Below the pieces are notes generated by a model. That model was not told where the DNA came from. It worked only from the letters and a program-made list of their open reading frames with translations, and ran no database searches. A stretch of 64,000 nt of DNA. Origin: Coriaria nepalensis (lineage: Eukaryota; Streptophyta; Magnoliopsida; Cucurbitales; Coriariaceae). Every line of letters starts with the position of its first letter. Position 1 is the stretch's first letter. The stretch covers positions 24,881,209 to 24,945,208 of the forward strand of contig CP114482.1 of NCBI GenBank assembly GCA_027186245.1, written 5' to 3'. The translations under genes and the position numbers were made by a program. Of the stretch, positions 1 to 14,130 are shown piece by piece.

Positions 1-1274
1 GCGAAAAAATATAATTCTTTCGACTTACTTTTATTTGATTTAATGACTAGAGAAGGCTCAATGGCATGATTTTAAGGCTAAACAAACGCATAATTGCCTT
101 CAATAGATCAATTGCATGTTTTGCACAAAAGTTGTGTTTGAAATGCGAAAATAAAATTTGTTTGAATTGATTTCGTATGATTTATTGACTAAAGGTGACT
201 CAAAGACATGATTTTAAGGCTATACAAATGTATAGTTGCCTTCAAAAGATCCATTGCAAATTATGCACGAAAGTCGTGGTTGAAGTGCGAAAATAGATTT
301 CGTTCGAATTGCTTTGAAGTGATTTAATTATTAGAAGAGACTCAATGACATGATTTGAAGGCTAAACAATGGGTAATTTACTTGAATAGATCAATCGCAA
401 GTTATGCACAAAAGTCTCGTTTAAAGAGCAAAAATAGAATTCGTTCGAATTGCTTTCAAATGATTTGATGAGTACAAGAGACTCAATGACATGATTGCAA
501 GGCTAAAAAGATACATAGTTGGCTTCAATGGTTGAATTCGAAGTTCTGAATAAAAGTCATGTTTGAAGTGCAAAAAAATAGAATTCTTTCGACTTACTTT
601 TAATTGATTTAATGACTAGAGAAGACTAAATGACATGATTTTAAGGCTAAACAAACGCATAATTACCTTCAAGAGATCAATTGCATGTTTTACACAAAAG
701 TTGAGTTTGAAATACGAAAATAGAATTTGTTTGAATTGATTTCATATGATTTATTGACTAAAAGTGACTCAATGACATGATTCTAAGGCTATACAAATGC
801 ATAGTTGCCTTCAAAAGATCCATTGCAAATTATGCACGAAAGTCGTGGTTGAAGTGTGAAAAAAGATTTCGTTCGAATTGCTTTGAAGTGATTTAATTAC
901 TAGAAGAGACTCAATGACATGATTTCAAGGCTAAACAATGGGTAATTTACTTGAAAAGATCAATCGCAAGTTATGCACAAAAGTCTCGTTTAGAGAGCGA
1001 AAATAGAATTCGTTCGAATTACTTCTAAATGATTCGATAACTAGAAGAGACTCGATGACATGATTTTGAGGCTAAAAAGATGCATAGTTGCCTTCAATGG
1101 TTGAATTGGAAGTTCTGAACGAAAGTCGTGTTTAAAGTGCGAAAAAATAGAATTCTTTCGACTTACTTCCAATTGATTTAATGACTACAGAAGACTCAAT
1201 AACATGATTTTATGGCTAAACAAACGCATAATTGCCTTCAATAGATCAATTGCATGTTTTGCACAAAAGTTCTG

Positions 1275-3495
1275 TTTGAAATGCGAAAATAAAATTTGTT
1301 TGAATTGATTTCGTATGATTTATTGACTAAAGGTGACTCAAAGACAAGATTTTAAGGATATACAAATGTATAGTTGCCTTCAAAAGATCCATTGCAAATT
1401 ATGCACGAAAGTCGTGGTTGAAGTGCGAAAATATATTTCGTTCGATTTGCTTTGAAGTGATTTAATTACTAGAAGAGACTCAATGACTTGATTTCAAGGC
1501 TAAACAACGGGTAATTTACTTGAAGAGATCAATTGCAAGTTATGCACAAAAGTATCGTTTAAAGAGCCAAAATAGAATTCTTTCGAATTGCTTTCAAATG
1601 ATTTGATGACCACAAGAGACTCGATGACATGATTTTGAGGCTAAAAAGATGCATAGTTGCTTTCAATGGTTGAATTCGAAGTTCTGAACGAAAGTCGTGT
1701 TTGAAGTGCGAAAAAATAGAATTCTTTCGACTAACATTTAATTGATTTAATGACTAGAGAAGACTCAATGACATGATTTTAAGGCTAAACAAAAGCATAA
1801 TTACCTTCCATAGATCAATTGCATGTTTTGCACAAAAGTTGTGTTTGAAATGCAAAAATAGAATTTGTTTGAATTGATTTCGTATGATTTATTGACTAAA
1901 AGTGACACAATGACATGATTTTAAGTCTATACAAATGCATAGTTGCCTTCAAAATATCCACTGCATATTAGGCAAGAAAGTTGTGGTTGAAGTGCGAAAA
2001 TAGATTTCGTTCGAATTGCTTTGAAGTGATTTAATTACTAGAAGAGACTCAATGACATGATTTCAAGGCTAAACAATGGGTAATTTACTTGAATAGATCA
2101 ATCGCAAGTTATGCACAAAAGTCTCGTTTAGAGAGCAAAAATAGAATTCGTTCGAATTACTTCAAAATGATTTGATGACTAGAAGAGACTCAATGACATG
2201 ATTTTAAGGTTAAAAAGATACATAGTTGCCTTCAATTGTTGAATTCGAAGTTCTGAATAAAAGTCATGTTTGAAGTGCGAAAAACTAGAATTCTTTCGAC
2301 TAACATTTAATTGATTTAATAACTAGAGAAGACTCAATGACATGATTTTAAGGCTAAACAAAAGCATAATTACCTTCCATAGATCAATTGCATGTTTTGC
2401 ACAAAAGTTGTGTTTGAAATGCGAAAATAAAATTTGTTTGAATTGATTTCGTATGATTTATTGACTAAAGGTGACTCAAAGACAAGATTTTAAGGATATA
2501 CAAATGTATAGTTGCCTTCAAAAGATCCATTGCAAATTATGCACGAAAGTCGTGGTTGAAGTGCGAAAATATATTTCGTTCGATTTGCTTTGAAGTGATT
2601 TAATTACTAGAAGAGACTCAATGACATGATTTCAAGGCTAAACAACGGGTAATTTACTTGAAGAGATCAATTGCAAGTTATGCACAAAAGTATCGTTTAA
2701 AGAGCCAAAATAGAATTCTTTCGAATTGCTTTCAAATGATTTGATGACCACAAGAGACTCGATGACATGATTTTGAGGCTAAAAAGATGCATAGTTGCCT
2801 TCAATGGTTGAATTCGAAGTTCTGAACGAAAGTCGTGTTTGAAGTGCGAAAAAATAGAATTCTTTCGACTAACATTTAATTGATTTAATGACTAGAGAAG
2901 ACTCAATGACATGATTTTAAGGCTAAACAAAAGCATAATTACCTTCCATAGATCAATTGCATGTTTTGCACAAAAGTTGTGTTTGAAATGCAAAAATAGA
3001 ATTTGTTTGAATTGATTTCGTATGATTTATTGACTAAAAGTGACACAATGACATGATTTTAAGTCTATACAAATGCATAGTTGCCTTCAAAATATCCACT
3101 GCATATTAGGCAAGAAAGTTGTGGTTGAAGTGCGAAAATAGATTTCGTTCGAATTGCTTTGAAGTGATTTAATTACTAGAAGAGACTCAATGACATGATT
3201 TCAAGGCTAAACAATGGGTAATTTACTTGAATAGATCAATCGCAAGTTATGCACAAAAGTCTCGTTTAGAGAGCAAAAATAGAATTCGTTCGAATTACTT
3301 CAAAATGATTTGATGACTAGAAGAGACTCAATGACATGATTTTAAGGTTAAAAAGATACATAGTTGCCTTCAATTGTTGAATTCGAAGTTCTGAATAAAA
3401 GTCATGTTTGAAGTGCGAAAAACTAGAATTCTTTCGACTAACATTTAATTGATTTAATGACTAGAGAAGACTCAATGACATGATTTTAAGGCTAT
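1275..3495 (+). repeat. 1,138-bp tandem duplication (two HOR units)
   Basis: Markers recur at an offset of 1,138 bp: AAGGATATACAAATGTATAG, TTCGATTTGCTTTGAAG (about 1,441 and 2,579), GCATATTAGGCAAGAAAG (about 1,971 and 3,109), and the AACATTTAATTG form of A. Differences noticed are few, for example CTTGATTTC near 1,489 against CATGATTTC near 2,627. The second copy ends where the A/B hybrid monomer at 3,426 begins to read as B, near 3,495. Confidence 0.85.
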
Positions 3496-3852
3496 ACAAA
3501 TGCATAGTTGCCTTCAAAATATCCACTGCAAATTCTGCACGAAAGTCGTGGTTGAAGTGCGAAAATAGATTTCATTCGAATTGCTTTCAAGTGATTTAAT
3601 TACTAGAAGAGACTCAATGACATGATTTCAAGTCTAAACAATGGGTAATTTACATGAATAGATCAATCGCAAGTTATGCACAAAAGTCTCGTTTAAAGAG
3701 CGAAAATAGAATTCGTTCGAATTGCTTTCAAATGATTTGATGAGTACAAGAGACTCGATGACATGATTTTGAGGCTAAAAAGATGCATAGTTGCCTTCAA
3801 TGGTTGAATTGGAAGTTCTGAACGAAAGTCGTGTTTGAAGTGCGAAAAAGTA
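3426..3852 (+). repeat. Three-monomer HOR unit starting with an A/B hybrid monomer
   Basis: The distance between A starts at 3,426 and 3,853 is 427 bp instead of 569, so one monomer is missing. The first monomer (3,426-3,567, 142 bp) reads as A up to about GATTTTAAGGCTA and as B afterwards (TACAAATGCATAGTTGCC). The switch lies inside the core block shared by A and B, so the register is kept. This is what exchange between A and B at their common core would produce. Confidence 0.9.
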
Positions 3853-6800
3853 GAATTTTTTCGACTTACTTTTAATTGATTTAATTACTAGAGAAGACTC
3901 GATGACATGATTTTAAGGCTAAACAAACGCATAATTGCCTTCAATAGATCAATTGCATGTTTTGCACAAAAGTTGTGTTTGAAATGCGAAAATAGAATTT
4001 GTTTGAATTGATCTCGAATGATTTATTGACTAAAAGTGACTCAATGACATGATTTTAAGGCTATACAAATGCATAGTTGCCTTCAAAAGATTCACTGCAA
4101 ATTATGCAAGAAAGTCGTGGTTGAAGTGTGAAAAATATATTTCGTTCGAATTGCTTTGAAGTGATTTAATTACTGGAAGAGACTCAATGACACGATTTCA
4201 AGGCTAAACAATGGGTAATTTACTTGAAGAGATCAATCGCAAGTTATGCACAAAAGTCTCGTTTAAAGAGCCAAAATAGAATTCTTTCGAATTGCTTTCA
4301 AATGATTTGATGACCACAAGAGACTCGATGACATGATTTTGAGGCTAAAAAGATGCATAGTTGCCTTCAATGGTTGAATTCGATGTTCTGAATAAAAGTC
4401 ATGTTTGAAGTGCGAAAAAATAGAATTCTTTCGACTTACATTTAATTGATTTAATGACTAGAGAAGACTCAATGACATTATTTTAAGGCTAAACAAACGC
4501 ATAATTACCTTCAATAGATCAATTGCATGTTTTGCAGAAAAGTTGTGTTTGAAATGCGAAAATAGAATTTGTTCAAATTGATTTCGTATGATTTATTGAC
4601 TAAAAGTGACTCAATGACATGATTTTAGGGCTATACAAATGCATAGTTGCCTTCAAAATATCCACTGCAAATTAGGCAAGAAAGTCGTGGTTGAAGTGCG
4701 AAAATAGATTTCGTTCGAATTGCTTTGAAGTGATTTAATTACTAGAAGAGACTCAATGACATGATTTCAAGGCTAAACAATGGGTAATTTACTTGAAGAG
4801 ATCAATCGCAAGTTATGCACAAAAGTCTCGTTTAAAGAGCCAAAATAGAATTCTTTCGAATTGCTTTCAAATGATTTGATGACCACAAGAGGCTCGATGA
4901 CATGATTTTGAGGCTAAAAAGATGCATAGTTGCCTTCAATGGTTGAATTGGAAGTTCTGAACGAAAGTTGTGTTTCAAGTGCGAAAAAATAGAATTCTCT
5001 CGACTTACTTTTAATTGATTTAATGACTAGAGAAGACTCAATGACATGATTTTAAGGCTAAACAAACGCATAATTACCTTCAATAGATCAATTGCATGTT
5101 TTGCACAAAAGTTGTGCTTGAAATGCGAATATAAAATGTGTTTGAATTGATTTCGTATGATTTATTGACTACAAGTGACTCAAAGACAAGATTTTAAGGC
5201 TATACAAATGTATAGTTGCCTTCAAAAGATCCATCGCAAATTATGCACGAAAGTCGTGGTTGAAGTGCGAAAATAGATTTCGTTCGAACTGCTTTGAAGT
5301 GATTTAATTACTAGAAGAGACTCAATGACATGATTTCAAGGCTAAACAATGGGTAATTTACTTGAATAGATCAATCCCAAGTTATGCACAAAAGTCTCGT
5401 TTATAGAGCGAAAATAGAATTCTTTCGAATTGCTTTCAAATGATTTGATGACCACAAGAGACTCGATGACATGATTTTGAGGCTAAAAAGATGCATAGTT
5501 GCCTTCAATGGTTGAATTCGAAGTTCGAAACGAAAGTCGTGTTTGAAGTGCGAAAAAATAGAATTCTTTCGACTAACATTTAATTGATTTAATGACTAGA
5601 GAAGACTCAATGACATGATTTTAAGGCTAAACAAAAGCATAATTACCTTCCATAGATCAATTGCATGTTTTGCACAAAAGTTGTGTTTGAAATGCAAAAA
5701 TAGAATTTGTTTGAATTGATTTCGTATGATTTATTGACTAAAAGTGACACAATGACATGATTTTAAGTCTATACAAATGCATAGTTGCCTTCAAAATATC
5801 CACTGCATATTAGGCAAGAAAGTTGTGGTTGAAGTGCGAAAATAGATTTCGTTCGAATTGCTTTGAAGTGATTTAATTACTAGAAGAGACTCAATGACAT
5901 GATTTCAAGGCTAAACAATGGGTAATTTACTTGAATAGATCAATCGCAAGTTATGCACAAAAGTCTCGTTTAGAGAGCAAAAATAGAATTCGTTCGAATT
6001 ACTTCAAAATCATTTGATGACTAGAAGAGACTCAATGACATGATTTTAAGGTTAAAAAGATACATAGTTGCCTTCAATTGTTGAATTCGAAGTTCTGAAT
6101 AAAAGTCATGTTTGAAGTGCGAAAAACTAGAATTCTTTCGACTAACATTTAATTGATTTAATGACTAGAGAAGACTCAATGACATGATTTTAAGGCTAAA
6201 CAAAAGCATAATTACCTTCCATAGATCAATTGCATGTTTTGCACAAAAGTTGTGTTTGAAATGCGAAAATAAAATTTGTTTGAATTGATTTCGTATGATT
6301 TATTTACTAAAAGTGATTCAAAGACAAGATTTTAAGACTATACAAATGTATAGTTGCCTTCGAAAGATCCATTGCAGATTATGCATGAAAGTCGTGGTTG
6401 AAGTGCGAAAATAGATTTCGTTCGAATTGCTTTGAAGTGATTTAATTACTAGAAGAGACGCAATGACATGATTTCGAGGCTAAACAATGGGTAATTTACT
6501 TGAATAGATCAATCGCAAGTAATGCACAAAAGTCTCGTTTAAAGAGCCAAAATAGAATTCTTTCGAATTGCTTTCAAATGATTTGATGACCGCAAGAGAC
6601 TCGATGACATGATTTTGAGGCTGAAAAGATGCATAGTTGCCTTCAATGGTTGAATTTGAAGTTCTGAACAAATGTCGTGTTTGAAGTGCGAAAAAATAGA
6701 ATTCTTTCAACTTACTTTTAATATATTTAATGACTAGAGAAGACTCAATGAAATGATTTTAAGGCTAAACAAACGCATAATTACCTTCAAAAGATCAATT

Positions 6801-6884
6801 GCACGTTTTGCACAAAAGTTGAGTTTGAAATGCGAAAATAGAATTTGTTTGAATTGATTTCGTATGATTTAGTGACTGAAAGTG
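3470..6884 (+). repeat. 3,415-bp super-repeat, copy 1 (six HOR units)
   Basis: From GACTCAATGACATGATTTT at about 3,470 the sequence recurs at +3,415 and +6,830. Markers inside include AAGTTCGAAACG at 5,521, GTTTTGCAGAAAAG near 4,533, and TACTGGAAGAG near 4,174. The left edge is set by the A/B hybrid, because the corresponding upstream position in copy 2 is a true B monomer. Copy 1 has GATGTTCTG at 4,384 where copies 2 and 3 have GAAGTTCTG. Confidence 0.93.
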
Positions 6885-9800
6885 ACTCAATGACATGATT
6901 TTAAGGCTATACAAATGCATAGTTGCCTTCAAAATATCCACTGCAAATTCTGCACGAAAGTCGTGGTTGAAGTGCGAAAATAGATTTCATTCGAATTGCT
7001 TTCAAGTGATTTAATTACTAGAAGAGACTCAATGACATGATTTCAAGTCTAAACAATGGGTAATTTACATGAATAGATCAATCGCAAGTTATGCACAAAA
7101 GTCTCGTTTAAAGAGCGAAAATAGAATTCGTTCGAATTGCTTTCAAATGATTTGATGAGTACAAGAGACTCGATGACATGATTTTGAGGCTAAAAAGATG
7201 CATAGTTGCCTTCAATGGTTGAATTGGAAGTTCTGAACGAAAGTCGTGTTTGAAGTGCGAAAAAGTAGAATTTTTTCGACTTACTTTTAATTGATTTAAT
7301 TACTAGAGAAGACTCGATGACATGATTTTAAGGCTAAACAAACGCATAATTGCCTTCAATAGATCAATTGCATGTTTTGCACAAAAGTTGTGTTTGAAAT
7401 GCGAAAATAGAATTTGTTTGAATTGATCTCGAATGATTTATTGACTAAAAGTGACTCAATGACATGATTTTAAGGCTATACAAATGCATAGTTGCCTTCA
7501 AAAGATTCACTGCAAATTATGCAAGAAAGTCGTGGTTGAAGTGTGAAAAATATATTTCGTTCGAATTGCTTTGAAGTGATTTAATTACTGGAAGAGACTC
7601 AATGACACGATTTCAAGGCTAAACAATGGGTAATTTACTTGAAGAGATCAATCGCAAGTTATGCACAAAAGTCTCGTTTAAAGAGCCAAAATAGAATTCT
7701 TTCGAATTGCTTTCAAATGATTTGATGACCACAAGAGACTCGATGACATGATTTTGAGGCTAAAAAGATGCATAGTTGCCTTCAATGGTTGAATTCGAAG
7801 TTCTGAATAAAAGTCATGTTTGAAGTGCGAAAAAATAGAATTCTTTCGACTTACATTTAATTGATTTAATGACTAGAGAAGACTCAATGACATTATTTTA
7901 AGGCTAAACAAACGCATAATTACCTTCAATAGATCAATTGCATGTTTTGCAGAAAAGTTGTGTTTGAAATGCGAAAATAGAATTTGTTCAAATTGATTTC
8001 GTATGATTTATTGACTAAAAGTGACTCAATGACATGATTTTAGGGCTATACAAATGCATAGTTGCCTTCAAAATATCCACTGCAAATTAGGCAAGAAAGT
8101 CGTGGTTGAAGTGCGAAAATAGATTTCGTTCGAATTGCTTTGAAGTGATTTAATTACTAGAAGAGACTCAATGACATGATTTCAAGGCTAAACAATGGGT
8201 AATTTACTTGAAGAGATCAATCGCAAGTTATGCACAAAAGTCTCGTTTAAAGAGCCAAAATAGAATTCTTTCGAATTGCTTTCAAATGATTTGATGACCA
8301 CAAGAGGCTCGATGACATGATTTTGAGGCTAAAAAGATGCATAGTTGCCTTCAATGGTTGAATTGGAAGTTCTGAACGAAAGTTGTGTTTCAAGTGCGAA
8401 AAAATAGAATTCTCTCGACTTACTTTTAATTGATTTAATGACTAGAGAAGACTCAATGACATGATTTTAAGGCTAAACAAACGCATAATTACCTTCAATA
8501 GATCAATTGCATGTTTTGCACAAAAGTTGTGCTTGAAATGCGAATATAAAATGTGTTTGAATTGATTTCGTATGATTTATTGACTACAAGTGACTCAAAG
8601 ACAAGATTTTAAGGCTATACAAATGTATAGTTGCCTTCAAAAGATCCATCGCAAATTATGCACGAAAGTCGTGGTTGAAGTGCGAAAATAGATTTCGTTC
8701 GAACTGCTTTGAAGTGATTTAATTACTAGAAGAGACTCAATGACATGATTTCAAGGCTAAACAATGGGTAATTTACTTGAATAGATCAATCCCAAGTTAT
8801 GCACAAAAGTCTCGTTTATAGAGCGAAAATAGAATTCTTTCGAATTGCTTTCAAATGATTTGATGACCACAAGAGACTCGATGACATGATTTTGAGGCTA
8901 AAAAGATGCATAGTTGCCTTCAATGGTTGAATTCGAAGTTCGAAACGAAAGTCGTGTTTGAAGTGCGAAAAAATAGAATTCTTTCGACTAACATTTAATT
9001 GATTTAATGACTAGAGAAGACTCAATGACATGATTTTAAGGCTAAACAAAAGCATAATTACCTTCCATAGATCAATTGCATGTTTTGCACAAAAGTTGTG
9101 TTTGAAATGCAAAAATAGAATTTGTTTGAATTGATTTCGTATGATTTATTGACTAAAAGTGACACAATGACATGATTTTAAGTCTATACAAATGCATAGT
9201 TGCCTTCAAAATATCCACTGCATATTAGGCAAGAAAGTTGTGGTTGAAGTGCGAAAATAGATTTCGTTCGAATTGCTTTGAAGTGATTTAATTACTAGAA
9301 GAGACTCAATGACATGATTTCAAGGCTAAACAATGGGTAATTTACTTGAATAGATCAATCGCAAGTTATGCACAAAAGTCTCGTTTAGAGAGCAAAAATA
9401 GAATTCGTTCGAATTACTTCAAAATGATTTGATGACTAGAAGAGACTCAATGACATGATTTTAAGGTTAAAAAGATACATAGTTGCCTTCAATTGTTGAA
9501 TTCGAAGTTCTGAATAAAAGTCATGTTTGAAGTGCGAAAAACTAGAATTCTTTCGACTAACATTTAATTGATTTAATGACTAGAGAAGACTCAATGACAT
9601 GATTTTAAGGCTAAACAAAAGCATAATTACCTTCCATAGATCAATTGCATGTTTTGCACAAAAGTTGTGTTTGAAATGCGAAAATAAAATTTGTTTGAAT
9701 TGATTTCGTATGATTTATTTACTAAAAGTGATTCAAAGACAAGATTTTAAGACTATACAAATGTATAGTTGCCTTCGAAAGATCCATTGCAGATTATGCA

Positions 9801-10299
9801 TGAAAGTCGTGGTTGAAGTGCGAAAATAGATTTCGTTCGAATTGCTTTGAAGTGATTTAATTACTAGAAGAGACGCAATGACATGATTTCGAGGCTAAAC
9901 AATGGGTAATTTACTTGAATAGATCAATCGCAAGTAATGCACAAAAGTCTCGTTTAAAGAGCCAAAATAGAATTCTTTCGAATTGCTTTCAAATGATTTG
10001 ATGACCGCAAGAGACTCGATGACATGATTTTGAGGCTGAAAAGATGCATAGTTGCCTTCAATGGTTGAATTTGAAGTTCTGAACAAATGTCGTGTTTGAA
10101 GTGCGAAAAAATAGAATTCTTTCAACTTACTTTTAATATATTTAATGACTAGAGAAGACTCAATGAAATGATTTTAAGGCTAAACAAACGCATAATTACC
10201 TTCAAAAGATCAATTGCACGTTTTGCACAAAAGTTGAGTTTGAAATGCGAAAATAGAATTTGTTTGAATTGATTTCGTATGATTTAGTGACTGAAAGTG
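6885..10299 (+). repeat. 3,415-bp super-repeat, copy 2
   Basis: It matches copy 1 at an offset of exactly 3,415 bp, including AAGTTCGAAACG at 8,936. An open frame at 9,895-10,125 (minus strand) is identical in translation to 6,480-6,710 and 13,310-13,540, which reflects the DNA identity and not coding. At 9,426 it has G where copies 1 and 3 have C. Confidence 0.93.
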
Positions 10300-13200
10300 A
10301 CTCAATGACATGATTTTAAGGCTATACAAATGCATAGTTGCCTTCAAAATATCCACTGCAAATTCTGCACGAAAGTCGTGGTTGAAGTGCGAAAATAGAT
10401 TTCATTCGAATTGCTTTCAGGTGATTTAATTACTAGAAGAGACTCAATGACATGATTTCAAGTCTAAACAATGGGTAATTTACATGAATAGATCAATCGC
10501 AAGTTATGCACAAAAGTCTCGTTTAAAGAGCGAAAATAGAATTCGTTCGAATTGCTTTCAAATGATTTGATGAGTACAAGAGACTCGATGACATGATTTT
10601 GAGGCTAAAAAGATGCATAGTTGCCTTCAATGGTTGAATTGGAAGTTCTGAACGAAAGTCGTGTTTGAAGTGCGAAAAAGTAGAATTTTTTCGACTTACT
10701 TTTAATTGATTTAATTACTAGAGAAGACTCGATGACATGATTTTAAGGCTAAACAAACGCATAATTGCCTTCAATAGATCAATTGCATGTTTTGCACAAA
10801 AGTTGTGTTTGAAATGCGAAAATAGAATTTGTTTGAATTGATCTCGAATGATTTATTGACTAAAAGTGACTCAATGACATGATTTTAAGGCTATACAAAT
10901 GCATAGTTGCCTTCAAAAGATTCACTGCAAATTATGCAAGAAAGTCGTGGTTGAAGTGTGAAAAATATATTTCGTTCGAATTGCTTTGAAGTGATTTAAT
11001 TACTGGAAGAGACTCAATGACACGATTTCAAGGCTAAACAATGGGTAATTTACTTGAAGAGATCAATCGCAAGTTATGCACAAAAGTCTCGTTTAAAGAG
11101 CCAAAATAGAATTCTTTCGAATTGCTTTCAAATGATTTGATGACCACAAGAGACTCGATGACATGATTTTGAGGCTAAAAAGATGCATAGTTGCCTTCAA
11201 TGGTTGAATTCGAAGTTCTGAATAAAAGTCATGTTTGAAGTGCGAAAAAATAGAATTCTTTCGACTTACATTTAATTGATTTAATGACTAGAGAAGACTC
11301 AATGACATTATTTTAAGGCTAAACAAACGCATAATTACCTTCAATAGATCAATTGCATGTTTTGCAGAAAAGTTGTGTTTGAAATGCGAAAATAGAATTT
11401 GTTCAAATTGATTTCGTATGATTTATTGACTAAAAGTGACTCAATGACATGATTTTAGGGCTATACAAATGCATAGTTGCCTTCAAAATATCCACTGCAA
11501 ATTAGGCAAGAAAGTCGTGGTTGAAGTGCGAAAATAGATTTCGTTCGAATTGCTTTGAAGTGATTTAATTACTAGAAGAGACTCAATGACATGATTTCAA
11601 GGCTAAACAATGGGTAATTTACTTGAAGAGATCAATCGCAAGTTATGCACAAAAGTCTCGTTTAAAGAGCCAAAATAGAATTCTTTCGAATTGCTTTCAA
11701 ATGATTTGATGACCACAAGAGGCTCGATGACATGATTTTGAGGCTAAAAAGATGCATAGTTGCCTTCAATGGTTGAATTGGAAGTTCTGAACGAAAGTTG
11801 TGTTTCAAGTGCGAAAAAATAGAATTCTCTCGACTTACTTTTAATTGATTTAATGACTAGAGAAGACTCAATGACATGATTTTAAGGCTAAACAAACGCA
11901 TAATTACCTTCAATAGATCAATTGCATGTTTTGCACAAAAGTTGTGCTTGAAATGCGAATATAAAATGTGTTTGAATTGATTTCGTATGATTTATTGACT
12001 ACAAGTGACTCAAAGACAAGATTTTAAGGCTATACAAATGTATAGTTGCCTTCAAAAGATCCATCGCAAATTATGCACGAAAGTCGTGGTTGAAGTGCGA
12101 AAATAGATTTCGTTCGAACTGCTTTGAAGTGATTTAATTACTAGAAGAGACTCAATGACATGATTTCAAGGCTAAACAATGGGTAATTTACTTGAATAGA
12201 TCAATCCCAAGTTATGCACAAAAGTCTCGTTTATAGAGCGAAAATAGAATTCTTTCGAATTGCTTTCAAATGATTTGATGACCACAAGAGACTCGATGAC
12301 ATGATTTTGAGGCTAAAAAGATGCATAGTTGCCTTCAATGGTTGAATTCGAAGTTCGAAACGAAAGTCGTGTTTGAAGTGCGAAAAAATAGAATTCTTTC
12401 GACTAACATTTAATTGATTTAATGACTAGAGAAGACTCAATGACATGATTTTAAGGCTAAACAAAAGCATAATTACCTTCCATAGATCAATTGCATGTTT
12501 TGCACAAAAGTTGTGTTTGAAATGCAAAAATAGAATTTGTTTGAATTGATTTCGTATGATTTATTGACTAAAAGTGACACAATGACATGATTTTAAGTCT
12601 ATACAAATGCATAGTTGCCTTCAAAATATCCACTGCATATTAGGCAAGAAAGTTGTGGTTGAAGTGCGAAAATAGATTTCGTTCGAATTGCTTTGAAGTG
12701 ATTTAATTACTAGAAGAGACTCAATGACATGATTTCAAGGCTAAACAATGGGTAATTTACTTGAATAGATCAATCGCAAGTTATGCACAAAAGTCTCGTT
12801 TAGAGAGCAAAAATAGAATTCGTTCGAATTACTTCAAAATCATTTGATGACTAGAAGAGACTCAATGACATGATTTTAAGGTTAAAAAGATACATAGTTG
12901 CCTTCAATTGTTGAATTCGAAGTTCTGAATAAAAGTCATGTTTGAAGTGCGAAAAACTAGAATTCTTTCGACTAACATTTAATTGATTTAATGACTAGAG
13001 AAGACTCAATGACATGATTTTAAGGCTAAACAAAAGCATAATTACCTTCCATAGATCAATTGCATGTTTTGCACAAAAGTTGTGTTTGAAATGCGAAAAT
13101 AAAATTTGTTTGAATTGATTTCGTATGATTTATTTACTAAAAGTGATTCAAAGACAAGATTTTAAGACTATACAAATGTATAGTTGCCTTCGAAAGATCC

Positions 13201-13714
13201 ATTGCAGATTATGCATGAAAGTCGTGGTTGAAGTGCGAAAATAAATTTCGTTCGAATTGCTTTGAAGTGATTTAATTACTAGAAGAGACGCAATGACATG
13301 ATTTCGAGGCTAAACAATGGGTAATTTACTTGAATAGATCAATCGCAAGTAATGCACAAAAGTCTCGTTTAAAGAGCCAAAATAGAATTCTTTCGAATTG
13401 CTTTCAAATGATTTGATGACCGCAAGAGACTCGATGACATGATTTTGAGGCTGAAAAGATGCATAGTTGCCTTCAATTGTTGAATTTGAAGTTCTGAACA
13501 AATGTCGTGTTTGAAGTGCGAAAAAATAGAATTCTTTCAACTTACTTTTAATATATTTAATGACTAGAGAAGACTCAATGAAATGATTTTAAGGCTAAAC
13601 AAACGCATAATTACCTTCAAAAGATCAATTGCACGTTTTGCACAAAAGTTGAGTTTGAAATGCGAAAATAGAATTTGTTTGAATTGATTTCGTATGATTT
13701 AGTGACTGAAAGTG
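10300..13714 (+). repeat. 3,415-bp super-repeat, copy 3
   Basis: It matches copy 2 at an offset of 3,415 bp, including AAGTTCGAAACG at 12,351. Private single-base states noticed are G at 10,420, A at 13,244 and T at 13,478. It shares C at 12,841 with copy 1 (6,011) but not with copy 2. Confidence 0.93.
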
Positions 13715-14130
13715 ACTCAATGACATGATTTTAAGGCTATACAAATGCATAGTTGCCTTCAAAATATCCACTGCAAATTCTGCACGAAAGTCGTGGTTGA
13801 AGTGCGAAAATAGATTTCATTCGAATTGCTTTCAAGTGATTTAATTACTAGAAGAGACTCAATGACATGATTTCAAGTCTAAACAATGGGTAATTTACAT
13901 GAATAGATCAATCGCAAGTTATGCACAAAAGTCTCGTTTAAAGAGCGAAAATAGAATTCGTTCGAATTGCTTTCAAATGATTTGATGAGTACAAGAGACT
14001 CGATGACATGATTTTGAGGCTAAAAAGATGCATAGTTGCCTTCAATGGTTGAATTGGAAGTTCTGAACGAAAGTCGTGTTTGAAGTGCGAAAAAGTAGAA
14101 TTTTTTCGACTTACTTTTAATTGATTTAAT
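13715..14130 (+). repeat. 3,415-bp super-repeat, partial copy 4 and switch point
   Basis: The first ~400 bp continue the 3,415-bp pattern (copy 3 at 10,300 onward). Around 14,105-14,130 the sequence jumps ahead by one HOR unit: the GCAGAAAAGTTG marker at 14,211 matches 11,366, an offset of 2,845 (five units) instead of 3,415 (six). The switch falls in an A monomer, in the shared TTGATTTAATGACTAGAGAAG neighbourhood, so the register is kept. Confidence 0.8.

Noticed and set aside
6480..13540. Identical 76-codon minus-strand open frames at 6,480-6,710, 9,895-10,125 and 13,310-13,540 as a conserved small protein
   Set aside because: They lie 3,415 bp apart in copies of the super-repeat that are identical at DNA level. 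Equivalent frames in related units are broken by stops, so the conservation is that of the satellite and not of a protein.
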